Below, piece after piece: positions 31,781 to 41,517 of a stretch of DNA of 64,000 bases. The stretch is taken from assembly GCA_014804245.1 (NCBI GenBank), contig JAAVAE010000005.1:1-64000 (forward strand), written 5' to 3'. The stretch comes from Lachnospiraceae bacterium (GTDB taxonomy: Bacteria; Bacillota; Clostridia; Lachnospirales; Lachnospiraceae). Within the stretch, counting starts at the first letter, position 1. Every line of letters starts with the position of its first letter. Under the pieces are notes generated by a model that was given only the letters and a program-made list of their open reading frames with translations, searched no databases and was not told the origin of the DNA. Position numbers and translations under genes: made by a program.

Positions 31781-33484
31781 ATGAGTGAAAATGAATTGAA
31801 TGTAAATCGTCCAGAGGAAGAGAAAGAAACGGTTTCACGGAATTTTATCGAGCAGATGATTGATAAGGATCTGGCAGAGGGAGTATATGACACAGTGCAT
31901 ACCAGATTTCCGCCTGAACCCAATGGATATCTGCATATAGGACATGCCAAAAGTATTCTTTTGAATTACGGACTTGCCAGAAAATACGGCGGAAAGTTCA
32001 ATATGCGGTTTGATGATACCAATCCTACCAAGGAGAAGACTGAGTTCGTAGAGTCTATTATGGAAGATATCAAGTGGCTGGGAGCAGATTGGGAAGACCG
32101 GCTTTACTTTGCTTCCGATTATTTTGAGCAGATGTATGAAGCAGCAGTGAAGCTGATTCGAAAGGGAAAGGCTTACGTGTCTGAACTTTCTGCGGATGAG
32201 ATGAGAGAATATCGCGGTACACTTACGGAGCCGGGTAAAAATGACCCGAACAGGGATAGGAGCGTAGAAGAAAATCTGGCGCTTTTTGAAAAAATGAAAA
32301 ACGGTGAATTCGCGGATGGAGAGAAGACACTTCGTGCCAAAATCGATATGACCTCACCGAATATCAATATGCGTGATCCGATTATTTATCGTGTTGCTCA
32401 CATGAGCCATCATAATACGGGTGATCAGTGGTGTATTTATCCTATGTATGATTTTGCACATCCCATTGAGGATGCCATTGAGGGAATCACCCATTCTATC
32501 TGCACGCTGGAGTTTGAAGATCACAGACCTCTGTATGACTGGGTGGTAAGAGAACTGGAATATCCCAATCCCCCCAGGCAGATTGAGTTTGCGAAAATGT
32601 ACCTCACCAATGTAGTAACTGGTAAAAGATATATCAAAAAACTGGTGGAAGATGGAATCGTGGATGGCTGGGATGATCCCAGGCTGGTTTCCATCGCAGC
32701 GCTTCGAAGAAGAGGGTTCACACCGGAAGCCATCAAGATGTTCGTAGAGTTATGCGGCGTATCGAAGAGCAATTCTTCAGCAGATTATGCAATGCTGGAG
32801 TATTGCATCAGAGAAGACTTAAAATTAAAACGTCCCCGCATGATGGCAGCCCTTGATCCGGTGAAACTGATCATTGACAATTATCCGGAAGATACCGTGG
32901 AAATGTTGGATGTTGCCAATAACCTTGAAAATGAAGAGATGGGTACCAGACAGGTTCCCTTTGGCAGGGAACTTTATATAGACCGTGAGGACTTTATGGA
33001 GGAACCTCCCAAAAAGTATTTCCGTCTCTTCCCGGGAAACGAAGTGCGTCTTATGAATGCTTATTTTGTGACCTGCACGGGCTGTGTTAAGGATGAAAGC
33101 GGCAAAGTAATAGAGGTACACTGTACTTACGATCCGGAAACAAAATGCGGTACCGGATTTACAGGACGTAAAGTAAAAGGAACGATTCACTGGGTGCCCG
33201 CCAAAGAAGCAATCAAGGCGGAGGTAAGGCTTTATGAGAACATTATCGATGAGGAAAAGGGCGTTTACAATGAGGACGGCAGTCTTAACTTAAATCCCAA
33301 TTCACTCACTGTTTTAAAGGAGTGTTACCTTGAACCGGCATTAAAAGATGCAAAGGCTTATGACAGCTTCCAATTTGTACGTCAGGGATACTTCTGCGTG
33401 GATTCTAAGGACTCTAGGGAAGGTGAACCTGTGTTCAACAGGATTGTATCCTTAAAGAGTTCCTATACGCTGCCTAAAGCATAA
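31781..33484 (+). CDS. glnS: Glutaminyl-tRNA synthetase
   Basis: [23 protein letters not shown] motif; [27 protein letters not shown]. Confidence 0.95.
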   Translation: MSENELNVNRPEEEKETVSRNFIEQMIDKDLAEGVYDTVHTRFPPEPNGYLHIGHAKSILLNYGLARKYGGKFNMRFDDTNPTKEKTEFVESIMEDIKWLGADWEDRLYFASDYFEQMYEAAVKLIRKGKAYVSELSADEMREYRGTLTEPGKNDPNRDRSVEENLALFEKMKNGEFADGEKTLRAKIDMTSPNINMRDPIIYRVAHMSHHNTGDQWCIYPMYDFAHPIEDAIEGITHSICTLEFEDHRPLYDWVVRELEYPNPPRQIEFAKMYLTNVVTGKRYIKKLVEDGIVDGWDDPRLVSIAALRRRGFTPEAIKMFVELCGVSKSNSSADYAMLEYCIREDLKLKRPRMMAALDPVKLIIDNYPEDTVEMLDVANNLENEEMGTRQVPFGRELYIDREDFMEEPPKKYFRLFPGNEVRLMNAYFVTCTGCVKDESGKVIEVHCTYDPETKCGTGFTGRKVKGTIHWVPAKEAIKAEVRLYENIIDEEKGVYNEDGSLNLNPNSLTVLKECYLEPALKDAKAYDSFQFVRQGYFCVDSKDSREGEPVFNRIVSLKSSYTLPKA

Positions 33485-33538
33485 AAGGGCAGTTTATAAC
33501 ATATTGAATAAGGTATAAGAAAGGGATAGGTATTAGAA

Positions 33539-34399
33539 ATGGCTGGGTTATTATCTGGTTTAGGAAAACTTGGACTTAAGAATCTGGAAAACATGGACTT
33601 GTATGAAGAAGAAAAGAAGGCGGAAGAGCCTGCCGCAAAAGCAGCAGCAGCGGCGCCTGTGGTGCAGGAAGGTGATTTCCTTTTTGACAAAAGCTATGAA
33701 TGTACCATATGCGACGGCAAGATTAAGGCAAGGACAATGAAAGCAGGAAAGGCAAAGCTTTTGCGTGCGGATACGGATCTTCGTCCGGTATATGAGAACA
33801 TCGAGCCGATAAAATATGATGTCATTCTCTGCCCTCATTGCGGGTATGCAGCGATCACCCGTTATTTTAAGGGACTTACTGCATCACAGATGAAAGCAAT
33901 CAAGGAAAACATTTCAGCATCTTTCCAGCCGGTTAAAGAGGAGAAAGAGACATATACTTACGAGGAAGCTGTAGACAGATATAAACTTTGCCTTGCTAAT
34001 GCAATTGTGAAACGTGCGAAAGCCAGCGAGAAAGCATATATCTGTTTGAAGACAGGATGGCTGCTCCGCAGTATGAGGGAAAACCTTGACAAGACAGTGG
34101 AGGATTATGATAAAAAGGCGGCAGAACTCAAGGAGCAGGAGGATGAATTCATCAAAAATGCACTGGAAGGATTTTTGGCGGCAAGACAGTCAGAAAGTTA
34201 TCCTATGTGCGGTATGGACGAAATCACTGTGGAATATCTCATCGCAGCGCTTGCCCTGGAAAGTGAGCAGTTCGATGTCTCTTCACGTATTATTTCAAAT
34301 ATCTTGGTTTCTCCTTCTGCTACCAGCAGGATGAAAGATAAGGCGAGGGATTTGAAGGAAATGCTGATGGCAAAAATGAAGGAGAAAAATGTCAACTAG
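33539..34399 (+). CDS. DUF2225 family protein
   Basis: YECTICDGKIKARTMKAGKAKLLRADTDLRPVYENIEPIKYDVILCPHCGYAA (zinc-finger-like CxxC pairs). Confidence 0.8.
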   Translation: MAGLLSGLGKLGLKNLENMDLYEEEKKAEEPAAKAAAAAPVVQEGDFLFDKSYECTICDGKIKARTMKAGKAKLLRADTDLRPVYENIEPIKYDVILCPHCGYAAITRYFKGLTASQMKAIKENISASFQPVKEEKETYTYEEAVDRYKLCLANAIVKRAKASEKAYICLKTGWLLRSMRENLDKTVEDYDKKAAELKEQEDEFIKNALEGFLAARQSESYPMCGMDEITVEYLIAALALESEQFDVSSRIISNILVSPSATSRMKDKARDLKEMLMAKMKEKNVN

Positions 34400-34401
34400 T
34401 T

Positions 34402-35832
34402 ATGAATGATCTGACGATACAGCTTACAGATACGGGCAGTGCATGTCTGTATCAGCAGATTTATGAGCATATCATAGATGAGATAAGGAAAGGGAAGCTT
34501 CTTGAAGGTGAGAAGCTTCCCTCAACTCGTTCACTGGCAGAATATCTTCAAGTGGCAAGAAGCACGGTAGACTTTGCATATGGACAGTTGGTTGCGGAGG
34601 GCTATGTGGAAGCACGTCCTTGTAAAGGCTATTTTGTGAGCCATGTGGAAGAATTGTTCCATTTCTCTGATGATTGGAAGAAAGAGCCGGATATTGGGGG
34701 AAGTGCGCTAAAGGCTCCTGAAAATGCAAAAATACGATATGACTTTTCGCCCCATGCGATCAGTCTTAAGAATTTTCCCTATGCAACATGGAAAAAAATC
34801 ACCAAAAATATTCTTGTGGATGCAAACAGTGAAATGTTTGCACTTGGAGATGCCCAGGGAGATAAGGAACTCCGTGAGACCATCAGCCGATATCTGCACT
34901 CCTCCAGAGGGGTAAACTGCCAGCCGGACCAGATTATCATTGGAGCGGGAACAGACTACCTGTTCATGTTGCTTGAAAAAATCCTGGGAAGACACGTTCC
35001 TGTGGCGATGGAAAATCCTACTTACAAACGTGCCTACAGTGTCTTTCAGTCATTTGCTTATGAAATCCTGTCAATTCCCATGGACGGAAACGGAATGGAT
35101 GTGGGAGAACTTCGGAAAACCAGAGCCAGGGTTGCTTATGTGATGCCCTCCCACCAGTATCCCACGGGAGTGGTGATGCCCATTGGAAGAAGAATGGAAT
35201 TGCTTAAATGGGCGGGGGAAGAGGAGGAGCGGTATCTGATTGAGGACGATTACGACAGCGAATTCCGTTACAAGGGAAAGCCCATCCCTTCCCTGCAGGC
35301 ATCAGACCGGGCAGGCAGAGTAATTTATATGGGCACCTTTTCAAAATCTATTGCACCGGCAATTCGTGTGGGATATATGGTGCTGCCGCTAAAACTGCTC
35401 CGGATTTATAGAGAAAACTGTGGATTTTATGCTTCTACCGTATCACGGATCGATCAGCGGATTTTAAATGAGTTTATTCGGGATGGGTATTTTGAACGAT
35501 ATCTGAACAAGATGAGAAAAGTATACAGAAACAGGCATGATTTCCTTTTGAATCAGCTTTCACCATTTGAAAAGGAGTTTGCCGTTTCAGGAGAAAATGC
35601 GGGGCTGCATATCCTTCTTAGAAGCAAAAGCCGTATACCGGAGGAAACGCTCATAAAAGCTGCAAAGGAGGCGGGCGTAAAGGTATACGGAATGAAGGAT
35701 GCCTGTATGGGTGAGGGAAACGTAAATACAGCTTTTGCCAATACACTGCTGCTGGGCTACGGGGCATTAGAAGAGCAGGAGCTTATGGAAGGAATCACCT
35801 TATTGAGAAAAGCCTGGGATCCCTATTTGTAG
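34402..35832 (+). CDS. PdxR/MocR family regulator (GntR HTH + class I aminotransferase domain)
   Basis: LYQQIYEHIIDEIRKGKLLEGEKLPSTRSLAEYLQVARSTVDFAYGQL; IEDDYDSEFRY; GTFSKSIAPAIRVGYMVLP. Confidence 0.93.
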   Translation: MNDLTIQLTDTGSACLYQQIYEHIIDEIRKGKLLEGEKLPSTRSLAEYLQVARSTVDFAYGQLVAEGYVEARPCKGYFVSHVEELFHFSDDWKKEPDIGGSALKAPENAKIRYDFSPHAISLKNFPYATWKKITKNILVDANSEMFALGDAQGDKELRETISRYLHSSRGVNCQPDQIIIGAGTDYLFMLLEKILGRHVPVAMENPTYKRAYSVFQSFAYEILSIPMDGNGMDVGELRKTRARVAYVMPSHQYPTGVVMPIGRRMELLKWAGEEEERYLIEDDYDSEFRYKGKPIPSLQASDRAGRVIYMGTFSKSIAPAIRVGYMVLPLKLLRIYRENCGFYASTVSRIDQRILNEFIRDGYFERYLNKMRKVYRNRHDFLLNQLSPFEKEFAVSGENAGLHILLRSKSRIPEETLIKAAKEAGVKVYGMKDACMGEGNVNTAFANTLLLGYGALEEQELMEGITLLRKAWDPYL

Positions 35833-35848
35833 GATATCCCAGGCTTTG
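35809..35848. terminator. Bidirectional terminator overlapping the end of the MocR-type gene
   Basis: AAAGCCTGGGAT...ATATCCCAGGCTTT. Confidence 0.8.
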
Positions 35849-35857
35849 TAATTATAA

Positions 35858-36382
35858 TTATAAATCATCATCAAAAAATTCTTCTACTGTTTCTTCCGGA
35901 GCAGGGGTGTCCTTTTCGGAAGCAGGAGTTTCCGGACTGGCTGTGGAAGCTGCATCGGAAGGCTCAGCAGGAGTCTTGTCATCATCAGCTTCTGTTTCAC
36001 CAGATTCCGCTGCGGTGCTTTTTTCTTTGTTCAGTGCAGTTAAATCAGTAAAATTGGTCTCAGAAGAAGGCTGGGGATCTTTAACGGATTTTACGGTATC
36101 TTTTACCTGCTGTACGGAATCTGCAAGGACTTCCTTTGCCTTGTGGAAGGCCTCAGAGGCAATGGCTTCTGCCTTATCAAGTTGTAAAGAGACATAAGAC
36201 CGTTCCTTGTCATCAGGATCTTCATCAAGGTCTTCGCTGAAATCATCAAAATCGTCATCCGCATCCTCATCGCTTGGTGCGGAAGAAGTTTTATCTTTTG
36301 TTTGTAAGTAGTGATATGCGCCGTAAGCAGCAGCACCGGCTACGGAGGTGAAAAGTAAAAATTTACCAAATTTTTTGGACAT
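35858..36382 (-). CDS. Hypothetical membrane-anchored acidic protein
   Basis: N-terminal KFLLFTSVAGAAAYGAYHYL, long acidic stretch, C-terminus EEFFDDDL. Confidence 0.65.
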   Translation of the reverse strand: MSKKFGKFLLFTSVAGAAAYGAYHYLQTKDKTSSAPSDEDADDDFDDFSEDLDEDPDDKERSYVSLQLDKAEAIASEAFHKAKEVLADSVQQVKDTVKSVKDPQPSSETNFTDLTALNKEKSTAAESGETEADDDKTPAEPSDAASTASPETPASEKDTPAPEETVEEFFDDDL

Positions 36383-36424
36383 AAAAATGCTCCTTTCGGT
36401 TTTTCGTTAACATTTCTAACATAA

Positions 36425-36449
36425 GGATGGAACGCTAAGCGTGACATCC
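36425..36449 (+). repeat. Short stem-loop repeat copy 2
   Basis: GGATG-GA-ACGCT-A-AGCGT-GA-CATCC: stem with tandem GA/GA internal loop; related to 9290-9314. Confidence 0.5.
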
Positions 36450-36553
36450 GTTGTTTAGTAATATATTAATACTATTCTGCGAAATTGAAAAGGGAATATG
36501 TATAAAAAATCCATAAATTTTTGATATTCAGCCACCGAAAACAGGAGGAAAAA

Positions 36554-36643
36554 ATGAATATACCAGATATGGTAGACGAAAAAAAAGTGGGTACAAGTTT
36601 CCCTGAAACGATTGAAGGGAGGGAAAAAATGTGTTATATTTAA
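36554..36643 (+). CDS. Candidate 29-aa small ORF MNIPDMVDEKKVGTSFPETIEGREKMCYI
   Basis: AGGAGG SD 5 nt upstream of ATG, in-frame TAA; below the length cut-off of the supplied ORF track. Confidence 0.4.
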   Translation: MNIPDMVDEKKVGTSFPETIEGREKMCYI

Positions 36644-36707
36644 TTTCGACTCACAAAGTCAACATGGACATTAGGATAAGCTATATTTCGCAACGGAGAG
36701 AAGTTTA

Positions 36708-37310
36708 ATGAATGAAAAGTTTTTTGATCTGAAAAAGGAAAAGCAGGATAGAATGATAAATGCAGCGCTTAAAGTGTTTGCAATGAACGGATACGAGCAT
36801 GCCAGTACGGATGATATTGTAAAGGAAGCGGGAATCAGCAAAGGTCTTCTGTTTCATTACTTTATCAGCAAGCTGGGGCTGTATTCTTTTATTTATGATT
36901 ATAGCGTCAAGTATATCCAGCTTGAACTGTCCACAGGAGTATCGAAGAAAGAAACAGATTATTTCAAGCTGCTCTTACAGATTAAGCAGTCTCAGCTTCA
37001 GGTCATGAAAAACTATCCTTATATGCTGCAGTTCATAAATAAAAGCAGGGAAGAGGATGTAAGTGAGGCGCTTGTGGAGACAGAAGATAAGCGGAATGTC
37101 CTCCCCGAACAATATGCGGAGATTATGGAAAGATCGGACCTTAGCAAGTTTAAGCAGGATGCAGACGTAAAGAAGCTTACCAAAGTGATTGAATATACGG
37201 CAGATGGTCTTATGACGGAGCAGTTTAGGAATGCGTCCTTCCAGCCGGAAATTTATTGCAGGGAAATCGCACAGTATCTTGAGATGATGAAGAAACTCAG
37301 TTATAAATAG
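36708..37310 (+). CDS. TetR/AcrR family transcriptional regulator
   Basis: RMINAALKVFAMNGYEHASTDDIVKEAGISKGLLFHYFISKLGLYSFIYDY. Confidence 0.93.
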   Translation: MNEKFFDLKKEKQDRMINAALKVFAMNGYEHASTDDIVKEAGISKGLLFHYFISKLGLYSFIYDYSVKYIQLELSTGVSKKETDYFKLLLQIKQSQLQVMKNYPYMLQFINKSREEDVSEALVETEDKRNVLPEQYAEIMERSDLSKFKQDADVKKLTKVIEYTADGLMTEQFRNASFQPEIYCREIAQYLEMMKKLSYK

Positions 37311-37347
37311 GAAACAGAACAGTCTACAAGGAAAGCGGGGTGCACAG

Positions 37348-38109
37348 GTGAAAGAAAAACTTTATACGATACCGCTAAACGATGCGGTGAATGCAGATGA
37401 CGAATGTCCTTTCTGCAATATAGAAAGAGCGGTGGAACAGGATATCATAGATTTCGTTCTTGGATCCGGTTCTTCTTATATGGAAAGCGATGTGAGAGAA
37501 GCTACTGATAAAGCCGGTTTTTGCAGGGCGCACTTTAAGAAGATGTTTGATTATGGCAATACCTTGGGAAACGGATGGATTTTAAAGACCCATTATATGC
37601 AGATCAATAAGGAGATGAAGGAACAGTTTAAGAAATTCACACCTTCCAAATCGACGTTTATGGGGAAATTAAAAAAGAACAGTGAAAGGGAAAATCCCAT
37701 TGGCATTTGGGTACAGGAGAAAGAAAAGTCCTGCTATATCTGCAACCGTTTTGCGGAAACCTATGACCGGTACATGGACACTTTTTTCCATATGTATAAA
37801 AAGGACGAAGATTTTAAGAAGCGGATTTTAGGAGGCAAGGGTTTTTGTCTGCATCATTTCGGCGACCTGTGTGAATATGGGGAGAGCCGTATGAATGATA
37901 AAGAAAAAAAGGATTTTTATCCGGCAATGTTTAAGCTGATGGAGAGAAATATGGAAAGGCTTACCGAGGATGTGAGCTGGCTGGTGGAGAAATTCGATTA
38001 TCGGAATAAAGATGCGGATTGGAAGAACTCAAAAGATGCCATTCAAAGAGGCATGCAGAAGCTGAAAGGCGGCTATCCCGCAGATCCGGTTTACAAAATG
38101 AATAAATAA
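37348..38109 (+). CDS. DUF6062-like cysteine-containing protein
   Basis: Two CxxC modules (CPFCNIE, CYICNRF) with matching CRAHF / CLHHFGDL; family name from memory. Confidence 0.65.
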   Translation: MKEKLYTIPLNDAVNADDECPFCNIERAVEQDIIDFVLGSGSSYMESDVREATDKAGFCRAHFKKMFDYGNTLGNGWILKTHYMQINKEMKEQFKKFTPSKSTFMGKLKKNSERENPIGIWVQEKEKSCYICNRFAETYDRYMDTFFHMYKKDEDFKKRILGGKGFCLHHFGDLCEYGESRMNDKEKKDFYPAMFKLMERNMERLTEDVSWLVEKFDYRNKDADWKNSKDAIQRGMQKLKGGYPADPVYKMNK

Positions 38110-38120
38110 CAATTGTTATG

Positions 38121-38150
38121 AAAGAGCAAAGCAGGGGCTTTGCTCTTTTT
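38121..38150. terminator. Bidirectional terminator between convergent genes
   Basis: AAAGAGCAAAGcaggggCTTTGCTCTTT. Confidence 0.8.
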
Positions 38151-38629
38151 CAGATCCACCCCAGGACTTTCCCGATCCAGTAGATAAGTCCTAAAAGCCA
38201 GCTTGTAAAGATACCGTACAGGATGACGGGACCGGCAATTGTAAAGATTTTGCATCCGATACCGAAGACCTGTCCCTCTTTTTTGAATTCTACGGCGGGT
38301 GCCGCCACGGAATTGGCAAATCCGGTGATAGGTACTAAAGCCCCAGCTCCGCCGAATTTAACGATGGAAGGATAAATATTGAATCCGGTTAAAAGGACAC
38401 TGATAAGGACGAGGATCAGGGAGCAGAAACTTCCGGCCATTTCTTTATCCATGCCCATCTGATTTGTCGCAAAATTTAAAAGAACCTGCCCAATCACGCA
38501 TATGATACCGCCGGTGATAAAGGCTTTTAACATCTGGAGATACAGATTGTGGGTAGGGGTAATGGTCTTTACATATTCTTCATATTCTTTTTCAAGCTTT
38601 TGTTTTTCTTCACTTTTGGGTTCAGTCAT
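38150..38629 (-). CDS. spoVAC: Stage V sporulation protein AC
   Basis: KAFITGGIICVIGQ, TGFNIYPSIVKFGGAGALVPITGFANSVAAPAVEFKKEG. Confidence 0.92.
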   Translation of the reverse strand: MTEPKSEEKQKLEKEYEEYVKTITPTHNLYLQMLKAFITGGIICVIGQVLLNFATNQMGMDKEMAGSFCSLILVLISVLLTGFNIYPSIVKFGGAGALVPITGFANSVAAPAVEFKKEGQVFGIGCKIFTIAGPVILYGIFTSWLLGLIYWIGKVLGWI

Positions 38630-38918
38630 AACTTGTCACCTTCCTGAATATTTTATGATAGTTTATGGATTTTGCAAAAAATTATTCGATTTGCTTTGAA
38701 AAGCAAAACAGAATGAAAGGGCGGTTCGGGCATATAAATAGAAATGTAACAAAAATGTAATAGATATGATGCAAAAATGATGCAAGCATCCTTTATAATG
38801 TGATTGTGATCCAGATAAGATATATAGGAATAAAAAACCATTTCATCATCCTTGTACATTCAGGGCGGGGATGATAAAATGAATATCACAAATCAAATGA
38901 TGAGTGCAGGGGAATGTT

Positions 38919-40295
38919 ATGGTCAGTTTTTCCAGCTTAGAATTTCTATTTCGCTTTTTACCAGTGTTTTTAATTTTATATTTTGCTGTGCCGGCTAAGT
39001 ACAGGGAAACGATACTCCTTGTAGGAAGCCTTGTTTTTTATGCCGTGGGAGAACCTGTCTTTATTTTGGTGCTTATCGTAACGACGCTTGTCAATTACAG
39101 TATAGGCATGCAGAGCTGGAAGCTTGGAGAGGGTTTTTCACTGCATGAATGGCAGAAAAATAAGCGGAGAAGATATATGATGCAGGCGATTGCCCTGGAT
39201 GTGGCAGTACTAGTGATTTTTAAGTGTCTTGCGGTTTTTGTTGACAATACCCTGCTTCCTCTCGGCATCAGCTTTTATATTTTTAAGATGATCTCTTTTC
39301 AGGCGGATATGTTCCGCGGGGAGGTGTGGAGTAAACCGAAATTTCAGGATGTAGCAGTCTATTTTACAATGTTTCCCCAGGTGGTGTCCGGTCCCATCAT
39401 GCGGTACCACGAAGGAGAATTTGATCGAAGGAGAACCTATAGCTTTGAGAAGTTCGAGGATGGACTTAAGGTTTTTGTGGCAGGACTTGGCATGAAGGTG
39501 CTCTTGGCAGACCGTCTTGCAATTTTATGGAATGATTTGCAGATGATCGGTTTTCAAAGCATTTCAACTCCGCTGGCATGGCTGGGGGCATTTGCCTATT
39601 CACTTAGGCTATATTTTGATTTTTGGGGCTATTCTCTGATGGCGTCAGGGCTTATGGTGATGTTGGGATTTGATTTTATTGAGAATTTTCATCATCCTTA
39701 TGCGTCAAGGAGTATCTCGGAATTTTACAGAAGATGGCATATGACCTTGGGAAGCTGGTTCAGGGATTATGTATATATTCCCCTTGGAGGGAGTCGATGC
39801 AGACCTAATAGAGTTATCCTGAATCTTGCCGTAGTATGGATTTTGACAGGCATCTGGCATGGTAATGGTGTGAATTACGTTATCTGGGGAGTTGTGCTTG
39901 GACTTTTGATTATTCTGGAAAAAGTGCTTTATGGAAAATTTCTGGGAAAGATACCTGTTTTGGGAAATATTTATGTTCTTGCGGTCATTCCGCTTACATG
40001 GGTGGTATTTGCCATAACAGACTTAAAGCAGCTGGGGATTTACTTTGGGCGGCTGTTTCCGTTCCTGGGGGGAGCCGGTTTAGCAGTAAACCAGCAGGAT
40101 ATCATAAAATATCTACAGGATTACAGTGTTTATTTTATTGCAGGTATTTTACTGTGTATTCCTGCAGTATCCCGCTTCTTTGAAAAACATAAGAAAAATC
40201 CAATCGTTGTACTGCTGTGCGTTATTCTGTTCTGGACATCGATTTATTTCCTTTCCAGTAGTGCGGGGAATCCATTTATGTATTTGAATTTTTAA
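38919..40295 (+). CDS. MBOAT family O-acyltransferase (DltB/AlgI-like)
   Basis: FSSLEFLFRFLPVFLILYFAVP; PQVVSGPIMRYHE; YRRWHMTLGSWFRDYVYIPLGG; TGIWHG. Confidence 0.93.
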   Translation: MVSFSSLEFLFRFLPVFLILYFAVPAKYRETILLVGSLVFYAVGEPVFILVLIVTTLVNYSIGMQSWKLGEGFSLHEWQKNKRRRYMMQAIALDVAVLVIFKCLAVFVDNTLLPLGISFYIFKMISFQADMFRGEVWSKPKFQDVAVYFTMFPQVVSGPIMRYHEGEFDRRRTYSFEKFEDGLKVFVAGLGMKVLLADRLAILWNDLQMIGFQSISTPLAWLGAFAYSLRLYFDFWGYSLMASGLMVMLGFDFIENFHHPYASRSISEFYRRWHMTLGSWFRDYVYIPLGGSRCRPNRVILNLAVVWILTGIWHGNGVNYVIWGVVLGLLIILEKVLYGKFLGKIPVLGNIYVLAVIPLTWVVFAITDLKQLGIYFGRLFPFLGGAGLAVNQQDIIKYLQDYSVYFIAGILLCIPAVSRFFEKHKKNPIVVLLCVILFWTSIYFLSSSAGNPFMYLNF

Positions 40296-40321
40296 GGCAG
40301 TGAAACAGATTGCGGAAAGGC

Positions 40322-41449
40322 ATGGTTTATAAAATGAATTTGATCAAAAAGTGCCCGGTTTTCATATTGATGGTGAGCACGGGACTTATTTTTACAATAA
40401 TCGGAATAATAGGCAGGATGAGTGTTTATGCAGGTCAGGAGTACAATCCTTTAACGACGCCGATCCTTTCGGTTATGTTTACCGGAATGAATGACGGCAT
40501 TTATCCTTGGCAGATTTTCACGGGAGGAGACACCCAGACGATGGCGAAGGGAAATGTGCCAGAGAGTGACCCTGAGGCAGGTATTTCGGAAGCGGGAAAG
40601 GAAGAACCGGAAGAAGAAGGAACCCCAGATGAGGCAGATGTATCTGCGAATGCACTTGTAAAGGAATCATCGGAAACCTCTGTCAATGTATCTGTGTCAT
40701 CGGAAGAAGTTGAGACACTGAATGGGGAAGAAAATGAGGATGAGGGCAAGGCGGAACCATTAGAGAGATTAGAACCGCTCCGGGAGAGCACACAGGAAGA
40801 AGTACAGAAGCATATTTCGGCAGACATATACGGAGACGCAGGTGTTCTCCGGGCAGCAGAATATGAATTTTCAACTGTAGATGAAAGCTATTTTGATGAT
40901 GCGCTGTTTATAGGAGATTCCCGGACGGTGGGACTGCGAAATTATACAGATCTGTCGGAGCATGCTGACTTTTATTGTGAAACTTCTCTCACGATTTATA
41001 AGGTTTTAGAGGAGAATTTTGATGGTCAGGGCACAGTGGAGGAAGCTTTGGAGAATCATGATTACGGTAAGATTTACCTTATGGTAGGCATCAATGAGCT
41101 TGGAAGGGGAACCACGGAAGACTTCATGGCAGAGTATACAAAGGTAGTGGACAGACTGCATGAATTGGAACCTGAGGCAAAGATTTTCGTACAGGGAGTC
41201 ATGCACGTTACCGGTGATAAGAACAGTTCAGATGCCATTTTTAACAACAGCAACATCAATGCAAGAAACAATGCCATTGCAACTTTAGCAGATAATCAGC
41301 AGATCTTTTATATAGATGTCAACGAAGCTGTCTGTGATGAAGAAGGGAATCTGATTTCGGAGTATACGTTTGATCAGATTCATCTGCTCGGAGCATATTG
41401 TGATTTGTGGAAACAGTTTCTGCTCGTTCATGGTGTTGAAGATAAATAA
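40322..41449 (+). CDS. SGNH/GDSL-type hydrolase with N-terminal TM anchor
   Basis: DALFIGDSRTVGL (block I), YLMVGINELGRG (block III), YTFDQIHLLGAYCDLW (catalytic D..H). Confidence 0.8.
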   Translation: MVYKMNLIKKCPVFILMVSTGLIFTIIGIIGRMSVYAGQEYNPLTTPILSVMFTGMNDGIYPWQIFTGGDTQTMAKGNVPESDPEAGISEAGKEEPEEEGTPDEADVSANALVKESSETSVNVSVSSEEVETLNGEENEDEGKAEPLERLEPLRESTQEEVQKHISADIYGDAGVLRAAEYEFSTVDESYFDDALFIGDSRTVGLRNYTDLSEHADFYCETSLTIYKVLEENFDGQGTVEEALENHDYGKIYLMVGINELGRGTTEDFMAEYTKVVDRLHELEPEAKIFVQGVMHVTGDKNSSDAIFNNSNINARNNAIATLADNQQIFYIDVNEAVCDEEGNLISEYTFDQIHLLGAYCDLWKQFLLVHGVEDK

Positions 41450-41464
41450 AATATAAAACGCATA

Positions 41465-41515
41465 AAAATCTCCAGATGAGAAAAACTAACCAAAAGTAAA
41501 TCGTCTGGAGGTTTT
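41465..41515 (+). promoter_or_regulatory. Hairpin sequestering the spoVAD Shine-Dalgarno / terminator-like structure
   Basis: AAAATCTCCAGA (41465-41476) pairs over 12 positions (one G-U) with TCTGGAGGTTTT (41504-41515); GGAGG SD of ATG 41518 lies in the 3' arm. Confidence 0.7.
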
Positions 41516-41517
41516 TT

